From: Dipteris shenzhenensis
Lineage: Eukaryota > Polypodiophyta > Polypodiopsida > Gleicheniales
Strand: one strand, 5' to 3'
DNA length: 64,000 nucleotides
Assembly (NCBI GenBank): GCA_047967505.1
Contig: CM106539.1
Part shown: positions 46,043 through 56,862 of the stretch, one piece after another
Layout: every line of letters starts with the position of its first letter
How positions within the stretch are numbered: the first letter of the stretch is position 1
Notes under the pieces: generated by a model
What the model was told of the DNA's origin: nothing
Databases searched by the model: none
Seen by the model: the letters and a program-made list of their open reading frames with translations, nothing else
Made by a program: the position numbers and the translations under genes

Positions 46043-46963
46043 TCATTGGTATAGCTGGCCCAAGACTACTTCAAAGGATTGGCTCCACAATGCCAATCGT
46101 TTCCTTTGGTCTCTATTCATGTACTTGGGCATGATGCTGATAGACAATAATAAGAGCATCTCATCATACCATGACCATGGGCCTTCTGGAACAACTTCGG
46201 CCTCCACCTCGATCGGATCCGCTTGAAAAATAGCCGCTAGCTTCACATCAGGAAACTCGTACTCCACTCCCATTGGCAGTTCTCTAGACTTCAGTCCTTC
46301 TTTCTCTATGACAGGGTAATTCTTTTCAGCTGTTGGGAGCCGTCGGCTTGTGTAGTAGGCTGGGAGATACCATTTATTTGCATCTTCCTGCATCAAGACA
46401 CTCCCAATAGCTCTATTCAAGGCATCCACAAATACATGAAAATTCTTCTCCCAATCCGGAGACATTAGCACTGATGCTATGGAAACCTGGATCTTGAGTT
46501 GCCGGTATGCTTGGTCACACTCTATGGTCCACACAAATGCCTTCGGTTCCACATGAGCCAGTGCATTCAAGGGAATCGCCATGTGAGCCAGGAACTGTAG
46601 ATGTCTGCCATGCCATTGAATTTGACCCAAAAAGTGCAAGCACTCCTTAGGTGTTGTTCGAGCCGGTGCTTGCATAATTATTGCCACTTTGTCTGGATCC
46701 ACCGCAATTCCTTCTGCCGAGATCACATGCCCCAGGATTCGGCTGCTACAGACTGCAAATGCACATTTCATAGGATTCCGGTTGAACGCCTCCTCTAGAA
46801 CTGTGCTGGCTAAACTTGCCAAAAGATTTTGATGCATGTAACTTTCCATAATGCCCTCCACATTGATGGTGAATATTGGAACTAACTCTGGATTTGCTTT
46901 GAGAAAGGTTTCCTCCTCATCATCCTCCAATCCGTCTACCATGTTCACCGTCTCGGCCAACAC
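46043..46963 (-). pseudogene. Gyp-3 RT remnant joined to RNase H
   Basis: One 306-codon frame opens with the acidic region between protease and RT (GLEDDEEETFLKANPEL). It then jumps to the RT thumb (NRNPMKCAFAV, RILGHVISAEGIAVDP), so the whole RT catalytic core is absent without loss of frame. RNase H follows (FHVFVDALNRAIGSVLMQED, YYTSRRLPTAEKNYPVIEKE), and about 60 residues with the FVDH.AL motif are missing before MGVEYEFPD. Two in-frame deletions in one long open frame are notable. Confidence 0.85.
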
Positions 46964-47039
46964 AGGTCATACTGCATCTGCCAAAGTTTCCTCCACTCCC
47001 ATTGTGACCTGCACTTTCTTCTTTCCTCTCCACACTGAA

Positions 47040-47785
47040 ATGACATTCTATTCCCAGTTTTGCTTAACCTTTGCTTGCCGCAACCAAGGCCTACCCAAGA
47101 GGACACTATACTCTGGTGTTGCGGCTTCCATGTTGAGCATCACGAATGAAACCATGAATGAGATGCTCGCCAGCTCCAAAACAATGGCCCTTAAGATTCT
47201 GAGTGGTCGAACTTGGTGTTGATCAGCCATGCAGACTAAGAATGGCATCCGTTCCTAGGACATCCATCCCATTTCTTGGCAGATCATCAATGCGATGATG
47301 TTGACCCCTGAACCTCCATCTACCAGCACCTGAGTAAAAGTCTACCCTTGTGCCTTTGCAAATATCACCAGAATTCTCATGTTTGTTAGAGGGACTATTA
47401 GTACTGGTGGGGAGGAATCAGCTTGGCATAGATCCACCTCTTCTAGTTCGAACTCCATGTGAAGGGAGTGCAACAATTGCTGGTGGAATCTTGAAACCAA
47501 GTTGAGTAATCTTCCTAATGAGATATGGATTGGTGCCTCCAAAATGCATTCCAACCGCAGCTCCCTTTGCCGAGAATCTTCCCACCTCTTGGCTTGGTTT
47601 TCTACCAACAATGGAGTCGCTTCAACCGCCTTCGGGCCATTCCCTAGTAAGTGAAGTTTGAACTTGGCTTGTGCCTTCAAATCTGGTTCAACAACCGGTT
47701 TTGCGAACTGCACCTTACATGCTCCAATGGGCATCATTGTTGTGGACTCTGCCAGTTGCATCAATGGTGGCTCCTCCATTACCAA
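47040..47785 (-). pseudogene. Gyp-3 protease region
   Basis: The frame 47785-47342 holds the spacer after gag. Around 47250-47330 the active site reads LVDGGSGVNIIALM with breaks. The frame 47248-47048 gives LASISFMVSFVMLNM and EYSVLLGRPWLRQAKV, the terminal protease motif. A stop separates the pieces. The order zinc finger, protease, RT is normal for gypsy. Confidence 0.8.
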
Positions 47786-47989
47786 CTCATGAGCTTGGCA
47801 TCGTGTGTGCTCCTATGTTGGCCAATCCAATAGCTTGTCACCTTTCTTGGGAGTCGGCCCCCATAGCTTAGTACCAGCATGGGTGATTATGCTAATCTCC
47901 GGGCACACCAATGGATCATCATCAACAATGTGTACCATCAAAGTGCTAGGCATTTTCCTTGTCATCTTTTGCCACTCCGCTCACGATCC

Positions 47990-49212
47990 CATTCCTAACA
48001 TCCAGGCATTCGTTCCACCAATGGCCTTTGCCCAAGCAAAATAGATAGGCATTCGTTCTACAGCCACCGCTGCCCTTGCCTCGTTAGAACAACTGTTGTG
48101 GTTGGAATGATTGTTGATGTGGTTGAAATGATTGATGTGGTTTCTCTTCTTGTACAAAAAATGCACTCACATCCTACTGCTGTGACCAATCACTCTCTGG
48201 CCGTGCCCACCATAGTGGCATCCCATAGTGTTGTGTGTATTAGTCAACCAAATCGCACACTAATTTGCATTAAGAGCAAACTCGATTGTAGAGTGACCAG
48301 GATTGTGATGGCAGTGAGTGCACCAGATACCTTTCAAACCTTTAGGTACAAATCCTTCTCCGAAAGCCAGTGGAGCACCCTTGCCCCCTTTATAGGCTCA
48401 CTGGGTCTTCATCTCCACTTCGAGCCGGATTCCTCAAAACTGGTACCTTCAGAGCTTTCTTCAAAGCTAGTCACATCCAAATCTTCATTGCTATGGTCTG
48501 AATTCTTAGATTTTGGCAGTTTCTTCTTGGTTTTACTTTTTGCAGATTTGTGGTTCTTGGATGTCCTCTCATGTAGAGACTCCCCTACTCATACTGCTTG
48601 TGCCATGACCATCGTGAGGGTAGTCTGTGTCCGATCCACTATGGCCAACGCCATCCGCAGATCTCGAGATAGCCCCAAAATGAAGTAGTTGTTGAGTACC
48701 TCTTGAGCAGGCCATTTCATTGCTAGCACATGTTGCATGAGTAAGTTGAATTTGGACGCATAATTTTTCATATCTTGGTCTCCCCAATCCAAGCGTCACA
48801 ATCTATCTAGAGTTTTTAGAATCGTTTTTTTCTTGTGAAACCATCTCAAGAATGCTTCACGGACGAGATCATATGTGGTGAAGTAATCCACCACGTACTC
48901 TGCCAACCACCATGCATCTTTGCCTACTAAAGTTGACTCAAAAACTGCCTCTTGTCAGAGTGGTACCACAAATGGTGGATTGTTGACCGCATACACCTTC
49001 TCCAACTATCAGACATGTGCATCCTGGTCATCCAACTTTTTCCCCACAAACTTGGCATACTTGACTTGGCCCACCATCACAGCACCTACAATGTTTGGTT
49101 CTCCTCCTCTAGACGGCCCTCCTTGACCAAAGAGGTTGTGAGAAGCAGCTGAAACTGCTGTTGGAGATGAAGATGCACTCGATACTTGGTGTCCATCAAG
49201 CGAGACCCACAC
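47990..49212 (-). pseudogene. Gyp-3 gag and zinc knuckle
   Basis: It begins near 49212 with a Ser/Ala-rich N terminus. VKYAKFVGKKLDDQDAHV is followed after a stop by DAWWLAEYVVDYFTTYDLVREAFLRWF and, past further stops, MDWGDQDMKNYASKFNLLMQHV (48792 on) and ILGLSRDLRMAL: the capsid core of a gypsy gag. A knuckle-like FCLGKGHWWNEC lies near 48010-48050 with its first Cys replaced. The plus-strand ORFs across it are shadows. Confidence 0.8.
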
Positions 49213-49771
49213 CTGCAGCTATGGCAATGAAACTGAATGAGAAGACATACTCTGACACTAATCAACTCCCAAAGAGCCTTGTAGAATGACGTCTCCACGA
49301 TCGGGATCGTTGTTATATGTCACCGCAACCTGTACATTGTGTTAATTGGAATAGCTTATGTTAGCTTCTGTTAAGCAGAAGTGCCAATACCTCAAGAGGT
49401 CCTAGTGAGCATGTGCACATGCACACCTACTGGGCAGATAACAACTACAAAATTCGCTCTACCAGGACCACCGGATGAGGTTCTTCATTGGGATTTCCAC
49501 ACTCGCTCGATCATAAGTAGGGTGCTGGGGATCGGATCGCATCCACTGGAGTTCATCTTGAAATCCACGGATGTGCCTCCTTACTGCAATCTCCTCTTGA
49601 ATCTTTGTCAAGGTGAGTGCAACTGCATGCAAAACTCCATGTGAAGTGCCTACGCAATGACGGCAAGGAACGGACGACATGAGCATGCCCAAAACCTTGC
49701 CAGAAGACAATCAATCACCAAATAGCGAATCCTTTGCATGATGGTAAGAATGTGCATCAAGATCGCCAATC
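49213..49771 (-). other. Gyp-3 leader and possible primer site
   Basis: ATTGGCGATCTTGATG next to the LTR (about 49755-49770, minus strand) is a possible but unconfirmed primer site. The leader encodes, at 49710-49459, EEIAVRRHIRGFQDELQWMRSDPQHP, which is conserved as coding sequence in the second copy (57987-58229), so it may be part of an upstream gag exon. Confidence 0.55.
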
Positions 49772-50087
49772 TGTAGTGTCATAACTACGTGTAAATGCTA
49801 CAGGAACGGAGATAAAATGATAAGCGCAACATCTATGAAAAAGGAATAAAGAGAATGCAAATAGAGACATAACACTAAAGAACTCTATATTCTGGAGCAA
49901 GAGCTCGCACAACTGTGTAAAGAACAATGTCAGAATGCTAGTAATAGCATGTGTACAAGAACCATCTAATGGTTAGATAAGTGACTGTTGAAGACTCAAC
50001 CACTTGGAGAACTGATCCTTGTGGCTAACCTACCCTCACACACCCCTCAGAGTCACTGCTCCTAACCCACATGGTTATGCAATAACA
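49772..50087 (-). repeat. Gyp-3 5' LTR
   Basis: Defined by comparison with 57536-57871: both start TGTTATTGCATAACCATG and end CTACA, with about 316 and 336 bases and clear but diverged similarity. 50088-51073 beyond it shows only AT-rich DNA with a short GT run (50420-50440) and no gene I can support. Confidence 0.75.
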
Positions 50088-51073
50088 TCCTTGCTTTTAT
50101 TCATGTACTTTGGCCTCTCTCCATTTAATTTCTAAGTATTGAATGCCCCCTTGCAATCGATGTTCCCTTCATTGCATATGGCTCACTTGTTTGGTACTAC
50201 ATGCACCATCACTTGATCATGTGAAATCATGTCGGAGCAAGGAAGTCATCTATCAATTTGTTGATTGGGATCATAACAAAGGAATTCCTACTATCTCAGA
50301 GTGAGCAGTCAATCTAAAGCAATGAAGAAGGTGTTCAAGATTTTTCTCCACCACAAGGCAGTGAATGAAAGTTGAGATACAAGGGAGAGATGAAAGTAGT
50401 AAATCGGAGAGCTAGATATGTGTGTGTGTGTGTGTGTGCGCTCAAGACAAACATTATCCATCTTAACCTTTTCTTCAAAGCAACAAGATAAACTTTACAA
50501 AGAAGGGACAACACAATATTTTACAAAAAATGAATGATTTTGCCATATAAATATGGAATGATATTGAAGGAGCTCCACTCACCTGCATCCATCCACAATA
50601 AAGACAAGTTAGAATGAGCACCCTTACTTGTGGGACTACAGGCTTCAAAGTGAAGCTCCAGTTTTTAGCGATGTCACAACATCATAGCTTATTTATAATG
50701 GTAAATTTATCAACCTTGGCTAGCAGTGCATCGTGTGTAGCTCAATATTTGAATCATAGATATCCAAATGCTCCATGTGAATAGTATAAGCTAGCTCGCC
50801 CTTTTCTCGAACACAATTTTCAAATAGCCCAAGTTAGGGGTAGCTATAAATTTCAAATCATAATCTTGTAAGGTACGACCAAACGATAAGACAAAAAAAA
50901 ACTCTCTTTTTTCTCAATAAAGTGATAGAATCAGACTTTTATGTGGGAGATACTACAGTATTTACTCATTGTGATGTATGCAATATGTCTTGTTTTTGTC
51001 ATTCCTTAAATTTCACACATACACATCAATAGAAAGTATGGTAGTTTTAATCACTGGTGTAAGCCTGTATCCA

Positions 51074-51445
51074 CAAAAAGGAGAGGAAGAAGAGGGAGAG
51101 GGGAGGGAGAAGAGAGAGGGAGAGGGGAGCAGAAGGGGAGAGAGCAAGAAAAGAGAGGGAGAGGGGAGCAAAAGAGAAGGGAGGGAGAGGAGAGGGAGAA
51201 GAGAGAGGGAGAGGGGAGGGGAAGGTAAGAGAGGGAGAAGAGAGAGGGAGAGGGGAGAGGAAGAAGAAAGAGAGAGAGGGGAGGAGAGAGGGGAGAGGAA
51301 GGGAAAAGTGTAGGGAGGGGAATGTGAAGAGAGAGGGAGACAGGAGAGGAAGAAGAGAGAGCAAGAGGGGAGAAGAGATAGGGAAAGGGGATGCAAGAGA
51401 GGAGAGGAAGGGGAAAGCGAAGGGAGGGGAATGGGAGAGTCGATA
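51074..51445 (+). repeat. Polypurine tract (GAGAGGGAGAGGGGA units)
   Basis: About 370 bases are almost wholly A and G, in irregular 15-20-base units. Arg-Glu-Gly ORFs across it are artefacts. Together with the following pyrimidine tract it forms a long imperfect inverted arrangement. Confidence 0.9.
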
Positions 51446-51474
51446 TATAAGGTGCTAAATCCTAAAATTTTTGA

Positions 51475-52545
51475 ATTTCCCTTTCTTTTTCCTCTCCCTC
51501 TTCCTCCCTAGAATTCAAACATTCCACTCTCTCTCATCACCATTCTCTCCCTTCCCTCCCCTAGAATTCAAACTTCCTACTCCCCTCCCCTCTCCCCATT
51601 CTCTCCCTTTGAGGGGAGTAGTAAGATTCAATTCTAGGGGAGAGGAAAAAGAGGGAAATTTTAATTTTTTAGGGTTTCATGGCTTATATATTGAGTCTCA
51701 CATTCCCCTCCCCTCTCCCTCTCCCTCTCTCCTCCCCTCTCCCTCTCTCTTCTTCCCTCCCATCCCCTCTCCCTCTCTTTTCTCCCTCTCTCCCTCTTCT
51801 TCCTCTCCCCTCTCCCTCTCTCTTCTCCCTCTCTCTTTGCCTCCCCTCTCCCTCTTCTTCCTCTCCCCTCTCCCTCTCCCTCTCCCTCTCTTCTCTTCCC
51901 CTCCCCTCTCCCTGTGTCTTCTCCCTCCCCTCTCCCTCTTCTTCTCTTCCCTTCACCCCTCCACCTTTCCCTCCAAAACGCAAATTGGGCAGCTGTGTTG
52001 CAGCCTTCCAATGCAAAAACAAAAGGTCGGGGCTTCAAGGCCGCCAGACCATGTATTAGAGAGGCCCCTCACCTCTCCTTCCCTTACTCACCCCTCCCCT
52101 CCCCTTCCTCCTGCCCTCCTCTCAAATTTTCCTTTCCTTCTGTTGTTTTTCTAGGCACTTGGCGGCTGCGACTGCTAGAGCATGCAATAGGGAGGCCCTC
52201 CCCTTCCCTTCCTCAACCTTTCCCTTCCCCTCCCCTCCTCTCCCCTCTCCTTCCCCTCCCTTCCCCTCCCTTTCCCTCCCCTCCCCTTCCTCCCCTCCCC
52301 CTCCTCTCCCCTTCCCCCTTCCTCGCCTCCCTTCCCCTTCCCCTTCCCCTCCCCTTCCCTTTCCCCTTTCTTTCGTCCCCTCTATCTCTCCCCCTCCTCT
52401 TCCCTTCCCCTTCCCCTTACCTTTCCCCTTCCCCTCCCCTTCCCTTCCCCTCCCCCTCCCCTTCCCTTTCCCCTTCCTTTTCATCTCTCTCTTAACTCCC
52501 TCCTTTTCTCTCTCTTTCCTCCTCCCTCCTCTCCATCAACAGTTG
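51475..52545 (+). repeat. Polypyrimidine tract (CCCCTCTCCCTCTC units)
   Basis: About 1 kb of C and T, interrupted by a short mixed stretch (about 51965-52200) in which GCAATAGGGAGGCCCC and TATTAGAGAGGCCCC resemble each other. The Ser-Pro-Leu ORFs here are low-complexity artefacts. 52546-53235 is AT-rich DNA in which I see nothing. Confidence 0.9.
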
Positions 52546-53233
52546 CAACGTGAATGCCACACCGATATAGATCAACTACAAGCCTTGAGGGCATGCCCAT
52601 GCCATTTGGTAAGTGCAGCACACTGGTCCTACCATATGTACCAATGGCCTTCCATAGATAAACCAAGGGCATGTATTCGCCATGCGTGCATGGCAACATC
52701 CTGTGTGGCACCATATCTACCATATTTTAAAGCTTTTAATCTCTCAAAAGGTGTTTATTAATACCATTATGATAACTTGAAGATTTTAGAGGACTTTTAT
52801 GGTAAATTACTGTCATAAATGAGCAATAGATACGAAGCATAAAGGATGTGGTGGGGACATGCATACATATAATTTTTTCATACATTTAAATTATTTTTAT
52901 CAATTTAAATATAACTAAATTACTAATTGTTATTAAATTATTAATTTAAATTGTTAATAAGTGCAATATTATAGAGAGATATTGTGAAATTTATTATGTG
53001 GAAATGATAGTGCCAAAAAGTAAACGTTTGATTCTCGAATGACATTTTCAAAAAGTAAACTTTCCATTTGGGAAGGAGTTTAAGGATTAGTCCAAATGTA
53101 GACATACGAGTCCAAAATTAATGAAATGTGCATTCATACAATAAAATAATCCTAGATTTTTGAGAATTAACATCATAATGGTCCTAGGACTATATCCAAG
53201 TTTTATTTATTCAGGCTTTTTATTGCTAACATA

Positions 53234-53235
<2 letters not shown>

Positions 53236-53309
<74 letters not shown>
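53236..53309 (+). repeat. (GA)n microsatellite, ~36 repeats
   Basis: Uninterrupted GA run. Shorter GA runs recur at fixed positions inside the tandem units that follow (53402-53443, 54154-54197, 54910-54938). Confidence 0.97.
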
Positions 53310-53310
<1 letters not shown>

Positions 53311-53397
53311 TAGGCTATACAAGAGATTTGATTGTAGCCATAGTAGCGATTCAAAGTAGGAGCAATTTACTCAACCCAAAGGCATTGTGTGCCGTCA

Positions 53398-53447
<50 letters not shown>

Positions 53448-53497
53448 TTAAGACTTATTTTTTGTGTTCTTCAAAGTGTAGTTTAGCATCAATTACA

Positions 53498-54027
53498 ATG
53501 GCAAGGATGAAGGCTACTACTAGGAAGATGGAAAAGGTCCACCCATAGCAAAATTGACAGCATCAAGAGGATGAGACGTACATCCAAGAAAAGGAAAGCC
53601 AATGCACCTTCTCAAACAAGCAAAAAATAAAAGATTTACACAAAAAGACAGTGTATTAATGGAGATAAGAAGGGCCCAAAAAGCCATGGGAATGTGCATT
53701 CCCAAGGCCTCTTTTCAAAGGCTAGTTAAGCAGGTTTGTGTCACGATATGAACTTTGGGGTGGCAAAGAATAGACATTTAGGCATTGCAGGTGGCCGCCG
53801 CCAAGGACTTTTTCATAAAGTTTTCCCAAGATACATTTCTTCTTGCATCCCACAACCATAGGGTGACAATCATGGCAAAGGACATCACTATTTTAAAGAT
53901 GGTTAGATGGAGATATGACAAACTCCTCAAGAGACATTTTGCTGATACCACCTGTACGAATTGGCTTGTTTTGCTCTTCAGTAAATCTTTTATTTTTTGC
54001 TTGTTTGAGAAGGTGCATTGGCTTTGA
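53498..54027 (+). pseudogene. Histone H3 / CENH3-like pseudogene, copy 1
   Basis: ATG 53498 gives MARMKATTRK, like the H3 start ARTKQTARK. The tail then changes frame; a basic stretch (RMRRTSKKRKANAP) is in another frame. From 53653 one frame follows the H3 fold in order: VLMEIRRAQK, CIPKASFQRLVK (FQRLVK at 53713-53730), a Trp-Gln at 53761 where H3 has Phe-Gln and CENH3 has Trp, ALQVAAAKDFF (from 53782), F.QDT.L, H..RVTIMAKDI (53860-53886) and ILKMVR. TGA 53749 and TAG 53779 interrupt it. The last ~20 codons are the reverse complement of the tail. If intact it would be a nucleosomal histone; as it stands it is not translatable. No intron is evident, so a processed copy is possible. Confidence 0.8.
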
Positions 54028-54151
54028 GAGACATTTTGCTGATACCATCTTCATGAGAGACATTTTGCTGATACCACCTGTTTGATTGTAGCCATAGTAG
54101 CGATTCAAAGTAGGAGCAATTTACTCAACCCAAAGGCATTGTGTGCTGTCA

Positions 54152-54201
<50 letters not shown>

Positions 54202-54251
54202 TTAAGACTTATTTTTTGTGTTCTTCAAAGTGTAGTTTAGCATCAATTACA

Positions 54252-54781
54252 ATGGCAAGGATGAAGGCTACTACTAGGAAGATGGAAAAGGTCCACCCAT
54301 AGCAAAATTGACAGCATCAAGAGGATGAGACGTACATCCAAGAAAAGGAAAGCCAATGCACCTTCTCAAACAAGCAAAAAATAAAAGATTTACACAAAAA
54401 GACAGTGTATTAATGGAGATAAGAAGGGCCCAAAAAGCCATGGGAATGTGCATTCCCAAGGCCTCTTTTCAAAGGCTAGTTAAGCAGGTTTGTGTCACGA
54501 TATGAACTTTGGGGTGGCAAAGAATAGACATTTAGGCATTGCAGGTGGCCGCCGCCAAGGACTTTTTCATAAAGTTTTCCCAAGATACATTTCTTCTTGC
54601 ATCCCACAACCATAGGGTGACAATCATGGCAAAGGACATCACTATTTTAAAGATGGTTAGATGGAGATATGACAAACTCCTCAAGAGACATTTTGCTGAT
54701 ACCACCTGTACGAATTGGCTTGTTTTGCTCTTCAGTAAATCTTTTATTTTTTGCTTGTTTGAGAAGGTGCATTGGCTTTGA
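54252..54781 (+). pseudogene. Histone H3 / CENH3-like pseudogene, copy 2
   Basis: Copy in the second 754-base unit, offset by exactly 754. It has the same frame changes, the same two stops and the same 80-codon open end (54539-54781) with H..RVTIMAKDI. The stops therefore predate the duplication. The inverted 45-base arms are at 54349-54393 and 54735-54779. Confidence 0.8.
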
Positions 54782-54905
54782 GAGACATTTTGCTGATACC
54801 ATCTTCATGAGAGACATTTTGCTGATACCACCTGTTTAATTGTAGCCATAGTAGCGATTCAAAGTAGGAGCAATTTACTCAACCCAAAGGCATTGTGTGC
54901 TGTCA

Positions 54906-54941
<36 letters not shown>

Positions 54942-54991
54942 TTAAGACTTATTTTTTGTGTTCTTCAAAGTGTAGTTTAGCATCAATTACA

Positions 54992-55150
54992 ATGGCAAGG
55001 ATGAAGGCTACTACTAGGAAGATGGAAAAGGTCCACCCATAGCAAAATTGAGAGCATCAAGAGGATGAGACGTACATCCAAGAAAAGGAAAGCCAATGCA
55101 CCTTCTCAAACAAGCAAAAAATAAAAGATTTACTGAAGAGTCTCTTGAGA
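54992..55150 (+). pseudogene. Histone H3-like tail, copy 3 (fold missing)
   Basis: MARMKATTRKMEKVHP and the basic tail are repeated. After the 45-base arm (55089-55133) the sequence continues as TGAAGAG, the reverse complement of what precedes the right arm in copies 1 and 2. The histone fold itself is absent. This looks like a strand switch at the inverted repeat followed by deletion. Confidence 0.7.
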
Positions 55151-55233
55151 TTTACTGATACCATCTCAAACAAGATGTACATTTTGCTGACACCATCTTC
55201 ATGAGAGACATTTTGCTGATACCACCTGTACGA

Positions 55234-55560
55234 ATGCCAAAACAAGATGTAGTAGCTGTAGAGGAAGTGACTCAAGTGACTCATGGAAAAGGAGCAAGAG
55301 AAAAAACTACCTTCAAGGAGATGCAAAAGCTAAAATATAAGGACACCAAGTATCTTCATATCTCTTGCACCAATCTAGATACTACAAAGCTAAAATTACA
55401 AGTTTTGGAGCATCTAAATACAGTAGCATCTACTATAAGAATATGTTTTATTGATATGGAGTCAGTAAGAGAGTTTATCCTAATAGACAATTGTCTGAAA
55501 GCAATAAAAAATAGAGTAAGACAAGTTACTAACAAAGTCATCCTTGCAAGACTCTTATAA
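55234..55560 (+). CDS. Unrecognised ORF, 108-119 codons
   Basis: The frame opens at ATG 55201 within the end of the tandem unit; ATG 55234 (MPKQDVVAVEEV) is a likelier start because sequence before it belongs to the repeat. The product would be basic, with Lys-rich helical stretches (KEMQKLKYKDTKYL) and Ile/Leu-rich segments near the end, and no membrane segment or known motif. It could be an exon or a relic. 55561-56050 holds nothing I can assign. Confidence 0.3.
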   Translation: MPKQDVVAVEEVTQVTHGKGAREKTTFKEMQKLKYKDTKYLHISCTNLDTTKLKLQVLEHLNTVASTIRICFIDMESVREFILIDNCLKAIKNRVRQVTNKVILARLL

Positions 55561-56050
55561 GTTTTTTTAAAATATATCTCTTTAGACAACCAATTATTTT
55601 GAATACTATTCTGAACTACTCTTTTGATTTGCAACTTACTCAAAAAAATTTACATGAAGAGATTGAAGGTATCATTACATATCGTGGACCAAGCTATCTC
55701 CTTCAAAATAAGGGATCCTAGGGAGCCAGTGGACCACCTTGCAAAGTGGTTCACATATTGCAATTTCAAATTTGTGTGCATAATTGTCATCCCTTACCAT
55801 TAAGAGTAAGTGATTATTAGAGTACATTGCATAAGAGCTAATTGTCCTTTTCAATCCACAATTTCTAATCTTTATAGGAATTATCAAATGTAGATGACAC
55901 TAGAGTTTAGCTATAATACATCTGCCAACAAAAGCATGTTTTTGCTTCAATCAAGTTACACATACTCATCAAGAGATTTATCTGTAAGTGAGCTTGCATT
56001 TCACTAAAGAAGTATCTTAATTTTTTGAAATAACAAAGGATTTATTTTGA

Positions 56051-56743
56051 AGAAAGTTGTTGACACTGACATATGCAACTTACAATGCTTTGAAGACACT
56101 AGCTTTTGCAATCGATCATCCCTGCCCACAAAATATATCTAAGTTGGGTGCAATTGAACCGCTACACTTGGAGGTAAGTCAAAAAATCCTTTGTGCTATC
56201 AATACTTTTTTAAATTAATCAAAATAGTTCAAAATTTTGGAGGTAAGAAAAAAAATCCTTTGCATTATCAATACTTTTTTTTTTAATTAATCAAAATAGT
56301 TCAATCCTGTCCAGGTAAGACAAAAAATCCTTTGTGCTATCAATATTTTTTTAAATTAATCAAAATAATTCAATCCTTTGGAGGTAAGACATAAAATCCT
56401 TTGTGCTATCAATACTTTTTAAATTACAATCTATTGGATGGTTCATAAACACCTCAACAATATGATGCCTACTCTTGTGGATGGAGGGTCCTTATAAAAA
56501 CACAAAGTACATTATTGAGACTTTTTTTACAGAGGAGACACTAGCCTCCGTAAGCACAATTATTGATCTATTAAAATTATATATATATATATATATAGTA
56601 TTAATCTTAACTCTAAACTTGAAACTAAAGTTTTTTTTGTGTTTGTACAGATGACAAAGGAAAGCTATGATGATCAATATGTGTTCAACTTCAGATCTAG
56701 GATGATCATAGATCTCCTTCAATATGCCTCCTCATTACCATAA
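56051..56743 (+). pseudogene. Possible two-exon gene fragment with 477-bp intron
   Basis: An open stretch 56051-56173 (39 sense codons from 56057: TLTYATYNALKTLAFAIDHP and on) ends at a consensus donor GAG|GTAAGT. A T-rich acceptor TTTGTACAG ends at 56650. The next 30 codons (MTKESYDDQYVFNFRS...) stay in phase to TAA 56741. The intron contains four tandem ~70-base copies of its own start, each with GGTAAG (56174, 56240, 56315, 56382). I do not recognise the protein. The second half is copied at 58557-59009. It may be a host gene remnant; splicing is inferred from sequence alone. Confidence 0.35.
56236..56702 (+). repeat. Direct repeat, copy 1 (intron end plus exon start)
   Basis: About 460 bases, from the second donor-like repeat to CTTCAGATCTAG, recur at 58557-59009 with few changes, including the TA microsatellite and the TTTGTACAG acceptor. 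Confidence 0.92.
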
Positions 56744-56862
56744 GCAAAAAGAGGGGAGGAGTAAAGCTCTAAGAAATTAGATCCAAGACAAAACTCAAAA
56801 TTGATGGAGGATGTCACTTGAGAGCAGGATGAGGACTCTCTGATGAGACTTAAGGACCTTGA

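Larger units (their letters stand above)
44388..50087 (-). mobile_element. Gyp-3: gypsy element (minus), 3' LTR lost, RT core lost
   Basis: 5' LTR (49772-50087), leader, gag, protease, the end of RT, part of RNase H and integrase follow in order on the minus strand. The RT fingers and palm are missing, and part of RNase H is deleted (VIEKEGL joins SRELPMGVEYEFPD). The 3' LTR is absent; the Cop-4 fragment begins instead. A second partial copy of the same family, with LTR, leader and gag start, lies at 57536-58557. Confidence 0.88.
53330..55234 (+). repeat. Tandem 754-bp unit, two full copies and a third partial
   Basis: Units start at 53330, 54084 and 54838 with (G/A)ATTGTAGCCATAGTAGCG. The first two are almost identical, differing by a few bases; the third diverges structurally after 55133. 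Each holds a GA repeat, then a histone-H3-like pseudogene, then copies of a GAGACATTTTGCTGATACCA motif. Within units 1 and 2 a 45-base sequence is repeated exactly in inverted orientation (53595-53639 with 53981-54025; 54349-54393 with 54735-54779). Confidence 0.95.

Noticed and set aside
51471-52761. Serine/proline/leucine ORFs of 193-227 codons
   Set aside because: Produced by the CT tract; open frames exist in all phases.
53734-53790. 57-bp intron that would remove both stops of the histone-like pseudogene
   Set aside because: It is shorter than plant introns normally are, and the removed part itself aligns with the H3 loop and helix 2 start (W-Q...ALQ), so it is decayed coding sequence.
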